Assembly: GCA_963712465.1 (NCBI GenBank) | Contig: CAVQHY010000006.1 | Location: 977,223 to 1,041,222, forward strand | Length of the DNA: 64,000 nucleotides | Origin: CAVQHY01 sp963712465 | GTDB lineage: Bacteria > Actinomycetota > Thermoleophilia > Gaiellales > Gaiellaceae | Reading direction: 5' to 3' | In this document: piece by piece, positions 45,717 through 53,969 of the stretch | How positions within the stretch are numbered: position 1 is the first letter of the stretch | Layout: each line of letters starts with the position of its first letter | Program-made: the position numbers and the translations under genes | Notes under the pieces: generated by a model | What the model was told of the DNA's origin: nothing | Seen by the model: the letters and a program-made list of their open reading frames with translations, nothing else | Databases searched by the model: none

Positions 45717-46624
45717 AGGTCGAGTTGGAAGTTCTGGAGGACGAGCCAGGGGGCGAAGCCCTGTCGGCGGTAGAGGCGGATAGCGGGGACGTTGTCGGCG
45801 CTGACCGAGAGGCCGATCGTCTCGCCCGGATGGGCGGCCCAGTAGTCCTCGAGCGCGCGGCTGAGCAGGAGGGCGCCCACGCCGTGCTGGCGCTCGCTCG
45901 ACGTGACGCCCAGGTGGTAGATCCAGCGGTCGCTCGGATCGATGTCGACGACGGCGACCGGCTGACCCCCGTCCTCGGCGAGATAGACGGTGCCGCGCTC
46001 GAGGCCGGTGCGCCAGACGCTCTCGGGGAACTCGCCCGCCGGAAAGCACTCGCGGTAGAGGGCGAGGGCGTCGCCGAGATCGTCGGGGCGCCCGAGTCGC
46101 ACGTCGACGCCGTCCGGGGTCCCCTGCACCGGCCGGTGTGTGGACGGCAGGAGGCGGTACAGCGCCTGTGCGCCGTGGAGCGGCCGGAAGCCGGCTCGCT
46201 CGAGCATCATGCGCCCCGCGACGTTGCGCGTCCCGACCGCGCCGACCACGCGCGAGGCACCCGTGGAGCGGGCAACGTCGATCGTCGCGTGCAGGAGGCG
46301 GTGGCCGATCTTCTGGCCCCGCGAGGCGATCGCCACGAGGGGGCCGAAGAGGTCGGCGTGCGCCCAGCCCGCGGCGATCTCGAGCCCGCCGAAGCCGGCC
46401 ACCTCGCCGTCCTCCTCGGCCACGAGCAACGTCTCGCCCGGCGGCTGGTCCCAGCCGGAGAGCTCCGCTTCCATCTCGGCCGTGGTCTCCCAGATCGGGT
46501 TGCCGACCTGCTCCTGGGGCCGGGCGAGGGCACGCCGGGAGAGCTCGAGGACGGCGGCCCCGTCCGACTCTCGAAAGCTACGCAGGCTGGCGGCCACGGA
46601 GGAGCGATGGGGCTGATCTCGCAT
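45713..46624 (-). CDS. Tandem GNAT acetyltransferase (MshD-like)
   Basis: 303 residues containing two GNAT folds. Domain 1: AEEDGEVAGFGGLEIAAGWA, SRGQKIGHRLLHATIDVARS. Domain 2: VAVVDIDPSDRWIYHLGVTS, RQHGVGALLLSRALEDYWAA then ADNVPAIRLYRRQGFAPW. Each carries the Q/RxxGxG/A CoA-pyrophosphate loop. The two-domain form and length match mycothiol synthase MshD, but other tandem GNATs exist. The ATG at 46624 overlaps the upstream pgsA gene by 47 bases; a GTG at 46597 is a more compact start. Confidence 0.78.
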   Translation of the reverse strand: MRDQPHRSSVAASLRSFRESDGAAVLELSRRALARPQEQVGNPIWETTAEMEAELSGWDQPPGETLLVAEEDGEVAGFGGLEIAAGWAHADLFGPLVAIASRGQKIGHRLLHATIDVARSTGASRVVGAVGTRNVAGRMMLERAGFRPLHGAQALYRLLPSTHRPVQGTPDGVDVRLGRPDDLGDALALYRECFPAGEFPESVWRTGLERGTVYLAEDGGQPVAVVDIDPSDRWIYHLGVTSSERQHGVGALLLSRALEDYWAAHPGETIGLSVSADNVPAIRLYRRQGFAPWLVLQNFQLDL

Positions 46625-47117
46625 AGTCGAGCCCTGAGACCCAGGTGAACACGAGCGCGACCAGGAGGGCCCACCACGCGACGTCGTCGGAGAACGCGCC
46701 GGCCGCCGCGAGCCCGCCGGCGGTCACGGCAGCCGCCTGCGCACCCGTCTTCCACTTGGCGAGCTCGCGGGCGCTGATGACCACACCGCGCTCGACGGCG
46801 GCCTGACGGAGGCCGGAGACGAGGAACTCCCTGGCGACGATCGCGGCGACCATCCAGGCGGGGAAGACCACCCCGACGAGCATGATCAGGCCCGCGACGA
46901 CGAGCAGCTTGTCGGCGATCGGGTCGAGAAGCTTGCCGAGGTTCGAGGTGTGCCCCGTCCGCCGCGCCCAGCGCCCGTCGAACCAGTCCGTCGCCATTCC
47001 GAGGACGAAGACCGCGGTCGCCCAGTAGTAGTGGTTGGGGAAGTCCCAGGCGAACAGCACGACCACGACCGGGACGGTGATCGCGCGCGCGAGGGTCAGC
47101 TGATCCGCAAAACCCAT
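46578..47117 (-). CDS. pgsA: CDP-alcohol phosphatidyltransferase (PgsA type)
   Basis: 179 residues, four to six spans. The CDP-alcohol transferase signature DGxxARx(8)Gx(3)Dx(3)D is present as TDWFDGRWARRTGHTSNLGK then LLDPIADKLL. The N-terminal LTLARAITVPVVVVLF is typical for glycerol-3-phosphate phosphatidyltransferase, first step of phosphatidylglycerol and cardiolipin synthesis in the membrane. Inositol-phosphate transferases share the motif, so the acceptor is slightly uncertain. Divergent from the carboxylase gene. Confidence 0.88.
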   Translation of the reverse strand: MGFADQLTLARAITVPVVVVLFAWDFPNHYYWATAVFVLGMATDWFDGRWARRTGHTSNLGKLLDPIADKLLVVAGLIMLVGVVFPAWMVAAIVAREFLVSGLRQAAVERGVVISARELAKWKTGAQAAAVTAGGLAAAGAFSDDVAWWALLVALVFTWVSGLDYARSAPSLLRGRQPA

Positions 47118-47139
47118 CTGGAGACAGAATACGTGGGAG

Positions 47140-48933
47140 ATGGCGCCGTTCTCGAAAATCCTCGTCGCGAACCGGGGCGAGATCGCGATCCGGATCGTCC
47201 GCGCGGCCCGGGAGCTCGGGATCGCGTCGGTCGCGGTCTACTCGGAGCCGGACCGCGACTCGCTGCACGCGGACGCGGCGGACGAGGCCTACCTGATCGG
47301 TCCCGGCCCCGCGACCGAGAGCTACCTCGTCCAGGAGCGGCTGATCGAGGCCGCCCTCAGGGCCGGAGCGGAGGCCGTCCATCCCGGGTACGGCTTCCTG
47401 GCCGAGAACGCGGGCTTCGCCCGGGCGGTCGCCGCAGCGGGCCTGGTCTGGATCGGGCCGCCGCCCGAGGCGATCGAAGCCATGGGCTCGAAGACGGCTG
47501 CGCGGGAGCTGATGCGCGCGGCCGGGGTGCCGATCGTCCCGGGAACGACTGAGCCGATCGAGACCGTTGCCGACCTGGCACGGCTCGGAGACGAGCTCGG
47601 CTGGCCGCTCGCGATCAAGGCGGCCGCGGGAGGCGGCGGCAAGGGGCTCAAGGTCGTCCGGTCGCCCGATGAGGCCGAGCGGGCGCTCGCGTCGGCGATC
47701 CGTGAAGGTGAGGCCTACTTCGCCGACCCGACCGTCTACGTCGAGCGCTACGTAGAGGATCCGCGCCACGTCGAGATACAGGTGCTCGCGGACGCCCACG
47801 GGAACGTCGTGCACCTCGGCGAGCGCGACTGCACGATCCAGCGCCGCCATCAGAAGCTCGTCGAGGAGACCCCCTCGCCGGCGGTCGGGCCGGAGCTGCG
47901 AGACCGGATCGGCGGTATCGCCGTCGCCGCGGCCCGGGCGGTCGGCTACCGAAGCGCCGGCACGGTCGAGGGTCTGCTCGACCGCGACGGCAACTTCTGG
48001 TTCCTCGAGATGAACACGCGGATCCAGGTCGAGCACACGATCACGGAGCTCGTGACCGGAATCGACCTCGTCCGCCAGCAGATCCTGATCGCCGCGGGCG
48101 AGACGCTGCCCTTCCGTCAGGAGGACGTCCGCTCGAGCGGTCACGCGATCGAGTGCCGGATCAACGCCGAGGATCCGTCGAAGGGCTTCGTGCCCTCGCC
48201 TGGCTTGATCACGGCCTATCGCGAGCCGGCAGGGCCGGGGATCCGCGTCGATTCGGGCGTCGTCGCGGGCTCCGAGATCTCCGAGCTCTACGACCCGCTG
48301 ATCGCGAAGCTGTGCGTCTGGGACACGGATCGGGAGGCCGCCCGCCTGCGTATGCTGCGCGCGCTCGACGAGTTCGTGATCGAGGGCCCCGTCACGCTCC
48401 TCGGCTTTCACAGGGCGCTCCTCTCCCACCCGTGCTTCGTCGAGGGCTCTACGTGCTTCGGCCTCGTCGAGAGCGAGTTGATGGCCGAGCGGGCACGGGC
48501 GCTGACGACCCCAGCTGCAGTCGCCGCGAGCACTCCTCCTCCACGAGGGACGACGCGCCCGCGCGTCCTGCCCGTCGAGGTCGACGGTCGCCGCTACGCG
48601 GTCTCGCTGGCCCGGCCCGAACCGCCCTTCCTCGAGCTCGCCCGCCGCCGGGCGGGGCGCGACCGAAACGGCTCCGGTCTCGGGGGCGGGGGCGCCGGTG
48701 CCGTCGTCAGCCCCATGCAGGGCACCGTGCTCGCGGTCGACGTCACGGAGGGGGACGAGGTGCGGGAGGGGCAGCTGCTCTGCGTGATCGAGGCGATGAA
48801 GATGGAAAACGAGATCGCCGCCCACCGCGACGGCGTCGTCGGGTCGCTCTCCGTCTCGCCCGGCGAGCCCGTCGCCACGGGCCAGGTGATCTGCGTCGTC
48901 ACCCCGGTTGCGACCGAGATCGAGCCGACGTGA
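47140..48933 (+). CDS. pccA: Biotin carboxylase / BCCP alpha chain of acyl-CoA carboxylase
   Basis: 597 residues. Biotin carboxylase part: FSKILVANRGEIAIRIVRAA, KAAAGGGGKGLKVV (ATP loop), FLEMNTRIQVEHTITELVTG. The C-terminal BCCP domain has biotinylation motif CVIEAMKMENEIAAHR near residue 555. Typical AccA3/PccA of actinobacteria. It carries CO2 on biotin to the carboxyltransferase chain, for which the 28464-30035 gene is the candidate. GTGA overlap with the next gene indicates an operon. Confidence 0.94.
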   Translation: MAPFSKILVANRGEIAIRIVRAARELGIASVAVYSEPDRDSLHADAADEAYLIGPGPATESYLVQERLIEAALRAGAEAVHPGYGFLAENAGFARAVAAAGLVWIGPPPEAIEAMGSKTAARELMRAAGVPIVPGTTEPIETVADLARLGDELGWPLAIKAAAGGGGKGLKVVRSPDEAERALASAIREGEAYFADPTVYVERYVEDPRHVEIQVLADAHGNVVHLGERDCTIQRRHQKLVEETPSPAVGPELRDRIGGIAVAAARAVGYRSAGTVEGLLDRDGNFWFLEMNTRIQVEHTITELVTGIDLVRQQILIAAGETLPFRQEDVRSSGHAIECRINAEDPSKGFVPSPGLITAYREPAGPGIRVDSGVVAGSEISELYDPLIAKLCVWDTDREAARLRMLRALDEFVIEGPVTLLGFHRALLSHPCFVEGSTCFGLVESELMAERARALTTPAAVAASTPPPRGTTRPRVLPVEVDGRRYAVSLARPEPPFLELARRRAGRDRNGSGLGGGGAGAVVSPMQGTVLAVDVTEGDEVREGQLLCVIEAMKMENEIAAHRDGVVGSLSVSPGEPVATGQVICVVTPVATEIEPT

Positions 48934-49835
48934 CCACCTGCTCGGCGGTCTCGCTCGCGGCGGGCGAGCCGCTCGCCGCGACCGCGAGTCGGATCGACCA
49001 CTGGATCCTGCTCGAGTACCGGGGCCTCTGGAACCGGGACGTGCTCGGCGACAGCACGCTGTCCCCGGCGGTCAAGTCGCACCTGCGGCAGCAGCTCGCC
49101 GAGCTGGGGCGCGCGCGCCTCCTCTTCGTCAAGAAGCCCGAGCGGCGGGCACACCGCCGGCGGCAGGTCTACGTCGGGACGTCGCGGCCGGGCGAGGAGC
49201 GCCTGCTCGCGCTCGAGCTCGACGACGAGGAGGAGCTCGTCGGCGTCGACTTCCTGGCCGCGCTCTCGGGAACGGCGGGGCACGCAACCGCGGTGGAGCA
49301 TCCGCTCTTCGTCGTCTGCACGCACGGGAAGCGTGACCGGTGCTGCGCGAAGAACGGCCAGCCTCTCTACGACGCCCTCCGTCAGGCCACCGACCCGGGC
49401 CGGGTCTGGCAGTCTACCCATGTCGGCGGCGACCGCTTCGCCGGCAACGTCGTCACGCTCCCGCACGGCCTCTACTACGGCCGGGTCGCCCCGGGAGACG
49501 CAGACGCGCTGCTCGAGTCCCACGCCGGGGACCAGATCGACCTCGCCCGGTTCCGGGGCCGCTCGGCGTACTCCTTCCCCGAGCAGGCGGCCGAGCAGGC
49601 GATCAGGGAGGCGGAGGGGATTCTCGCGATCGGCGGCCTCGCTCTCGTGGGAACCGAGCGCCTGGCTCGCGGCTCGTGGCGCGTCGGCTTCCGCGCGCCC
49701 GGCGGCGTCGTGCACGAGGTGGACGTCGTCGAGGAGACGGCGGCCGAGCCGGCCTTTCTCACCTGCGGGGCGGCAGAGCCGAGGCATGCCCTGCGCTACG
49801 TGGTGACCGCCAGTCGCGTGCTCAGGCGTCGCTGA
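48930..49835 (+). CDS. Sucrase/ferredoxin-like (thioredoxin-fold 2Fe-2S) protein
   Basis: 301 residues from the GTG overlapping the carboxylase stop. The domain pattern is VVCTHGKRDRCCAKNGQPLY, then VWQSTHVGGDRFAGNVVTLP followed by HGLYYGRV. These Cys and His residues are the presumed cluster ligands of the sucrase/ferredoxin-like family (plant/fungal Apd1 relatives bind a 2Fe-2S cluster with Cys/His). The name sucrase is historical and no sugar activity is expected. Likely redox role in the cytoplasm. Its 3' end overlaps the convergent cupin gene by 14 bases. Confidence 0.88.
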   Translation: MTTCSAVSLAAGEPLAATASRIDHWILLEYRGLWNRDVLGDSTLSPAVKSHLRQQLAELGRARLLFVKKPERRAHRRRQVYVGTSRPGEERLLALELDDEEELVGVDFLAALSGTAGHATAVEHPLFVVCTHGKRDRCCAKNGQPLYDALRQATDPGRVWQSTHVGGDRFAGNVVTLPHGLYYGRVAPGDADALLESHAGDQIDLARFRGRSAYSFPEQAAEQAIREAEGILAIGGLALVGTERLARGSWRVGFRAPGGVVHEVDVVEETAAEPAFLTCGAAEPRHALRYVVTASRVLRRR

Positions 49836-50952
49836 CCCGCAGGAACCCCTCGCGCACCAGCCGCCGGACGAGGACGAGCCGCCCCGCCTCGTCCAGGTCG
49901 CCGGGGAGATCGGCCGGCCGGAAGGGCGCGCCCGCGCAGAAACAGGCCTCGGCCTCGGCGCGCGCGTGTGCCGGGATCCGAACCTCTTTCCCCTCGTAGA
50001 CGAAGGTCAGCTCGCCGTCGTCGACGAGATCCGCGATCACCGTTCGGCGCCGCTCGACGAGTGTCCCCGCGTCGAGGCGCTCGAGGGCGCGCAGCTGCCC
50101 GATCCCGTCCTCGCGGATCGGACGGCGCGCCTGCAGAAACCGCCGCCGCCGCCGCCGCTCGACGTCGCCTGGCCCCAGCCGCTCGCGGAGCCGCTCGAGA
50201 AGGTCGTCGGCGGACGGCTCGCCGCTCGCGACGCTTCGCCGGAACGGGAGCTCGTCCTCGCACGCGGCGAGCGCGGCTCGCAGCGCGTCGAGCCAGGTGT
50301 ACGCAGTGATCCCGATCGTCAGGTGCAGCGAGTCGGCCGTCGACGTCTCGGCCCGGTGCAGCCACCCTCGCGGGAGGTAGAGGGTGTCGCCGGCCTTCAG
50401 GACGAGGTCGTCGGTCGGCGCGCCGGGCTTCCCGAGCTCGGGTGACCAGCGCTGATCCTTGAGCGGCAGCTCGAGCAGGGGCTCGTGAACGAGCCACCGC
50501 TTCTCGCCGGCGATCTGGAGGACGAGGACGTCGTGCGTGTCGTGGTGGAGCGAGAAGCCCTGCGATGCGCGCGGCGTGTAGTAGGCGTTCGCCTGGACGC
50601 TGTGTCCGAGCGCTTCCTCGAGGTGGCGGCAGAAGACGGCGAGCGGGTGCCAGTGCACGTGGAGCGCCTGGAGGACGATCGTGGCGCCCGCCTCCCATTC
50701 CTCGAGCACCCGCGGGACGTCGGCGGTCGCCCTGAAGGGCGGGCGCCAGGGCACGTCCGCCGCGTAGGAGCCGACGTCGAGCTGCGAGCCCTCGCGAACG
50801 AGCCGAAACGCCGGGTAGCGGATGGCCGTCGAGCAGACGAGATGCTCGACGTCCCCGGTCGAGAGCAGGTCGTCGAACCGGCCCGGCTCGTCTCGTGCGA
50901 CGACGAGCGGGCGCTGCTCCCAGCGCTCGTCGAAGAACGCGCGGATCGACAC
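49822..50952 (-). CDS. JmjC/cupin oxygenase, ribosomal-oxygenase (ROX) type
   Basis: About 376 residues from GTG 50952; similarity-like sequence (EAALERCLEP) extends a little upstream in frame, so the start may be earlier. The double-stranded beta-helix carries the iron site HxDxxD/H: FSLHHDTHDVLVLQIAGEKR and the distal His in YLPRGWLHRAETSTADSLHL. A C-terminal winged-helix-like part follows. ROX enzymes are Fe(II)/2-oxoglutarate hydroxylases acting on ribosomal proteins or, in some clusters, on peptides. It directly follows a 53-residue Asp-rich peptide gene on the same strand, a possible substrate. Confidence 0.85.
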   Translation of the reverse strand: MSIRAFFDERWEQRPLVVARDEPGRFDDLLSTGDVEHLVCSTAIRYPAFRLVREGSQLDVGSYAADVPWRPPFRATADVPRVLEEWEAGATIVLQALHVHWHPLAVFCRHLEEALGHSVQANAYYTPRASQGFSLHHDTHDVLVLQIAGEKRWLVHEPLLELPLKDQRWSPELGKPGAPTDDLVLKAGDTLYLPRGWLHRAETSTADSLHLTIGITAYTWLDALRAALAACEDELPFRRSVASGEPSADDLLERLRERLGPGDVERRRRRRFLQARRPIREDGIGQLRALERLDAGTLVERRRTVIADLVDDGELTFVYEGKEVRIPAHARAEAEACFCAGAPFRPADLPGDLDEAGRLVLVRRLVREGFLRVSDA

Positions 50953-50989
50953 CGGCTCGAGGCAGCGCTCGAGCGCTGCCTCGGCCTCG

Positions 50990-51151
50990 CTAGGCCGAGT
51001 CGCTGTCGTCTGCGTCGGCGTCGTCGGCGTCTGTGTCGTCGGTGTCGCCGTCGGTCGAGTCGGTGTCGTCCCCGTCCGTGTCGGCCTGCGGGTCGAGCCG
51101 GCCGCGAGTCGAGGCGAGGGTCGTGATCTCGTCGTCGCGAAGCGTGGTCAT
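50990..51151 (-). CDS. 53-residue Asp-rich peptide, possible modified-peptide precursor
   Basis: ATG with a very strong ribosome site (aggaggagagcg). N-terminal leader-like part MTTLRDDEITTLASTRGRLD; the last 32 residues are almost only Asp, Thr, Ala, Ser and Gly in DTDGDD / DTDDTDADD-type repeats, ending DDSDSA. It ends 38 bp before the JmjC oxygenase gene. The leader/repetitive-core layout with an adjacent hydroxylase is what a ribosomally made modified peptide would look like. Alternatively it is a calcium-binding or simply acidic peptide. No known family recognised. Confidence 0.65.
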   Translation of the reverse strand: MTTLRDDEITTLASTRGRLDPQADTDGDDTDSTDGDTDDTDADDADADDSDSA

Positions 51152-51240
51152 CGCTCTCCTCCTGATCTGGGACCAGGGGAACGCTACACCGGGGCTCGCG
51201 GTCCGGCTGCGCTCCGCGCGACGGTAGACTCGCGCGGCCG

Positions 51241-52383
51241 GTGGATCTCTACGAGTACCAGGGCAAGGAGCTCTTCGCGCGCTGCGGGATCCCCGTCTCC
51301 GAGGGACGTCTGGCGACGACGCCGGAGGAGGCTCGCACGGCTACGGAGGAGCTCGGTGGCCGGGTCGTCGTCAAGGCGCAGGTGCTCACCGGCGGGCGCG
51401 GGAAGGCCGGCGGGATCAAGCTCGCTGAGAGCCCCGCCGACGCGGAGGAGCGCGCACGCGAGATCCTCGGGCTGGACATCCGCGGCCATGTCGTGCGCAA
51501 GCTCTGGATCGAGCGGGCGTCGGAGATCGCGAAGGAGTACTACCTCTCGGTGACGCTCGACCGGGGGGAGAAGAAGCCTCTGTTCATGCTCACCACCCAG
51601 GGCGGCGTCGACATCGAGGAAGTCGCCGCGACGAGCCCGGATGCCCTTGCCCGCCTGCACGTCGATCCGCTGGTCGGCTTCCAGCCCTACCAGGCGCGCT
51701 GGCTCTGCTTCACCGCCGGGGTGACCGAGCCCGGCGAGCAAGGGCAGATCGTCGACATCGTCGCGAAGCTCTACCGCGCGTTCGTCGAGTGCGATGCGGT
51801 GCTCTGCGAGGTCAATCCGCTGATCGTCGCTTCCGACGGCGTAGTCAGGGCGCTCGACGCGAAGCTCACGGTCGACGACAACGCGCTCTTTCGCCATCCG
51901 GACGTGGCGGAGATGCGCGACCTCGACGCGGTTGCGCCCGAGGAGCGCCGCGCCCGCGAGAAGGGCGTCACCTACGTGAAGCTCGACGGGGAGATCGGGA
52001 TCCTCGGCAACGGTGCCGGGCTGGTCATGTCGACCCTGGACGTGATCGCTCAGGTCGGCGGTAGCCCGGCGAACTTCTGCGATCTCGGGGGAGGCGGCGA
52101 CGCGCAGGGCGTGGTCGACGCGCTCGAAGTGATTACGGCCGACCCGCAGGTCAAGGGGATCCTGTTCAACATCTTCGGCGGGATCACCCGCTGCGACGAG
52201 GTCGCCCGCGGGATCCTCGAAGCGCTCGGCCGGATGACGATCGGGCAGCCGATGGTCGTTCGCCTCGACGGGACGAATGCCGACGAGGGAAGGCGCCTGC
52301 TCGTCGGGTCGGCACCGCCGAACCTCCATGTCGCGCCGACGATGCTCGACGCGGCGCGCCGCGTCGTGGAGCTCGCCGCATGA
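51241..52383 (+). CDS. sucC: Succinyl-CoA synthetase beta subunit (ADP-forming)
   Basis: 380 residues, GTG start. ATP-grasp N-terminus: DLYEYQGKELFARCGIPVSE, VVVKAQVLTGGRGKAGGIKL. The C-terminal CoA-ligase-like domain includes GEIGILGNGAGLVMSTLDVI, FCDLGGGGDAQGVVDALEVI, and FNIFGGITRCDEVARGI. With SucD it converts succinyl-CoA to succinate with ATP formation. Its stop overlaps the ATG of an inserted methyltransferase gene. Confidence 0.95.
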   Translation: MDLYEYQGKELFARCGIPVSEGRLATTPEEARTATEELGGRVVVKAQVLTGGRGKAGGIKLAESPADAEERAREILGLDIRGHVVRKLWIERASEIAKEYYLSVTLDRGEKKPLFMLTTQGGVDIEEVAATSPDALARLHVDPLVGFQPYQARWLCFTAGVTEPGEQGQIVDIVAKLYRAFVECDAVLCEVNPLIVASDGVVRALDAKLTVDDNALFRHPDVAEMRDLDAVAPEERRAREKGVTYVKLDGEIGILGNGAGLVMSTLDVIAQVGGSPANFCDLGGGGDAQGVVDALEVITADPQVKGILFNIFGGITRCDEVARGILEALGRMTIGQPMVVRLDGTNADEGRRLLVGSAPPNLHVAPTMLDAARRVVELAA

Positions 52384-53027
52384 ACGCCAATCTGTGGGAC
52401 GAGCGGGCCGATGTCTACCGCCGCAGCCCTGCCCACGCGGCCGGTCCCGATCTCGAACTGCTCGTCGGCTGGGCGGGCCCCGGCGACGGCAGGCACGCGC
52501 TCGACGTCGCCACCGGCGGAGGTCATGTCGCTCGGCGGTTCGAGGAGGCGGGCTGGGTCGTGACGACGACTGACGCCTCCCCGGGGATGCGCCCGACCGT
52601 CGTGTCTCGCGCCGAGGAGCTCCCGTTCGCCGACGCGAGCTTCGACCTCGTCGCCACGCGCCTGGCAGCGCACCATTTCGGCGACATCGCCCTCGCCGTG
52701 AGGGAGCTCGCCCGCGTCGCACGCGGCGTCGTGCTCGTCGAGGACATCCTCTACCTGGACGAGCGGGTCGAGGAGGCCGAGGCGCTGCGAGACCCCTCGC
52801 ACGTGCGCACCCACACCGAGGCCGAGTGGCGCTCGCTCGTCGAGCAGGCCGGCCTCGCCGTCGACGAGCTCGTGACGATCGACCGGGTCATGTCGGTGTC
52901 GGCCTGGCTCGCCCGCACCGGGTGCGAGGGCGATGAGGCGGCCCGTGTTCGCGAGCTCCTAGCCCACCGGGTCGAGGACGACGCTCTGACGACCCGGGAC
53001 ATCCTGATCAGGGCCGGGAAGCGCTAG
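52380..53027 (+). CDS. SAM-dependent class I methyltransferase between sucC and sucD
   Basis: 215 residues. Rossmann motif I HALDVATGGGHVARRFEEAG (about residue 40), motif II VVTTTDASPGM, and post-motifs FADASFDLVATRLAAHHFGD and VARVARGVVLVEDILYLDER with the leading residue L rather than V. UbiE/Methyltransf_11-like; substrate unknown. The ATG overlaps the sucC stop (ATGA), and its own TAG overlaps the sucD GTG (TAGTG), so all three genes are translationally coupled. Confidence 0.88.
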   Translation: MNANLWDERADVYRRSPAHAAGPDLELLVGWAGPGDGRHALDVATGGGHVARRFEEAGWVVTTTDASPGMRPTVVSRAEELPFADASFDLVATRLAAHHFGDIALAVRELARVARGVVLVEDILYLDERVEEAEALRDPSHVRTHTEAEWRSLVEQAGLAVDELVTIDRVMSVSAWLARTGCEGDEAARVRELLAHRVEDDALTTRDILIRAGKR

Positions 53028-53905
53028 TGGCGATCATCGTCGGCCGCGAGACGCGACTCGTCGTGCAGGGCATCACCGGTCGCGAGGGCGCGTTTCACGC
53101 CGTGCGCAACAAGGCCTACGGGACGAACGTGGTCGCGGGGGTGACGCCTGGCAAGGGCGGTCAGGAGGTCGAGGGGATCCCGGTCTTCGACTCCGTCCGC
53201 GACGCGGTCGAGGCGACACGGCCCAACACGGCCATGGTGTTCGTGCCGGCGCGGTTTGCCGCCGACGCGATCTACGAGGCGGTCGACGCCCGCATCGACA
53301 CGGTGATCACGATCACCGAGGGTATTCCCGCGCACGACCTGCTGCGCGTCTACAACTACATCCGGCCGCGCGGGATCACGCTCGTCGGGCCGAACTGCCC
53401 GGGTGTCCTCTCGCCGGGCAAGGCGAACGTCGGGATCATTCCCGCCCAGATCTTCAAGGAGGGGAGCGTGGGCCTCGTCTCGCGGTCGGGCACGCTCACG
53501 TATCAGATCGGCCACGAGCTGACGCAGCTGGGCGTCGGCCAGTCGTCGATCGTGGGGATCGGCGGCGACCCTGTCGTCGGCTCGTCGTTCGTCGACGTGC
53601 TCGGCCGCTTCGAGGACGATCCGGAGACCGAACTGGTCGTCATGGTCGGCGAGATCGGGGGCGCCGAGGAAGAGAAGGCGGCTGCGTTCATCGCCGAGCA
53701 CCTGACCAAGCCGGTCGTCGCCTACATCGCGGGCTTCACCGCCCCGCCGGGCAAGACGATGGGCCATGCGGGGGCGATCATCTCGGGCACGGCCGGGACG
53801 GCGCAGGCGAAGAAGGAGGCCCTCGAGGCCCGCGGCGTCCGCGTCGGCACGAACCCGACCGAGGTCGCTCGACTCGCCGCCGAGACGCTCGCCGCGCGCG
53901 CGTAA
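53027..53905 (+). CDS. sucD: Succinyl-CoA synthetase alpha subunit
   Basis: 292 residues, GTG start. CoA-binding N-terminus: RLVVQGITGREGAFHAVRNK, YGTNVVAGVTPGKGGQEVEG. The catalytic His-containing stretch is KTMGHAGAIISGTAGTAQAK near residue 245, and LVGPNCPGVLSPGKANVGII is also diagnostic. Partner of sucC. Together with mdh, icd and citrate synthase genes downstream it makes this end of the window a TCA-cycle region. Confidence 0.95.
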   Translation: MAIIVGRETRLVVQGITGREGAFHAVRNKAYGTNVVAGVTPGKGGQEVEGIPVFDSVRDAVEATRPNTAMVFVPARFAADAIYEAVDARIDTVITITEGIPAHDLLRVYNYIRPRGITLVGPNCPGVLSPGKANVGIIPAQIFKEGSVGLVSRSGTLTYQIGHELTQLGVGQSSIVGIGGDPVVGSSFVDVLGRFEDDPETELVVMVGEIGGAEEEKAAAFIAEHLTKPVVAYIAGFTAPPGKTMGHAGAIISGTAGTAQAKKEALEARGVRVGTNPTEVARLAAETLAARA

Positions 53906-53969
53906 TCGGCCGGCTCCCTCGCGCAGCCCGACCCGGGTGCGAGCTCTCTGCGAGGCGCACGAACCGTCC

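Noticed and set aside
46207..48825. An 870-codon minus-strand frame opposite the biotin carboxylase gene
   Set aside because: It mirrors codon structure of pccA, has no family motifs and no start site; the real minus-strand genes here are the GNAT and pgsA genes.
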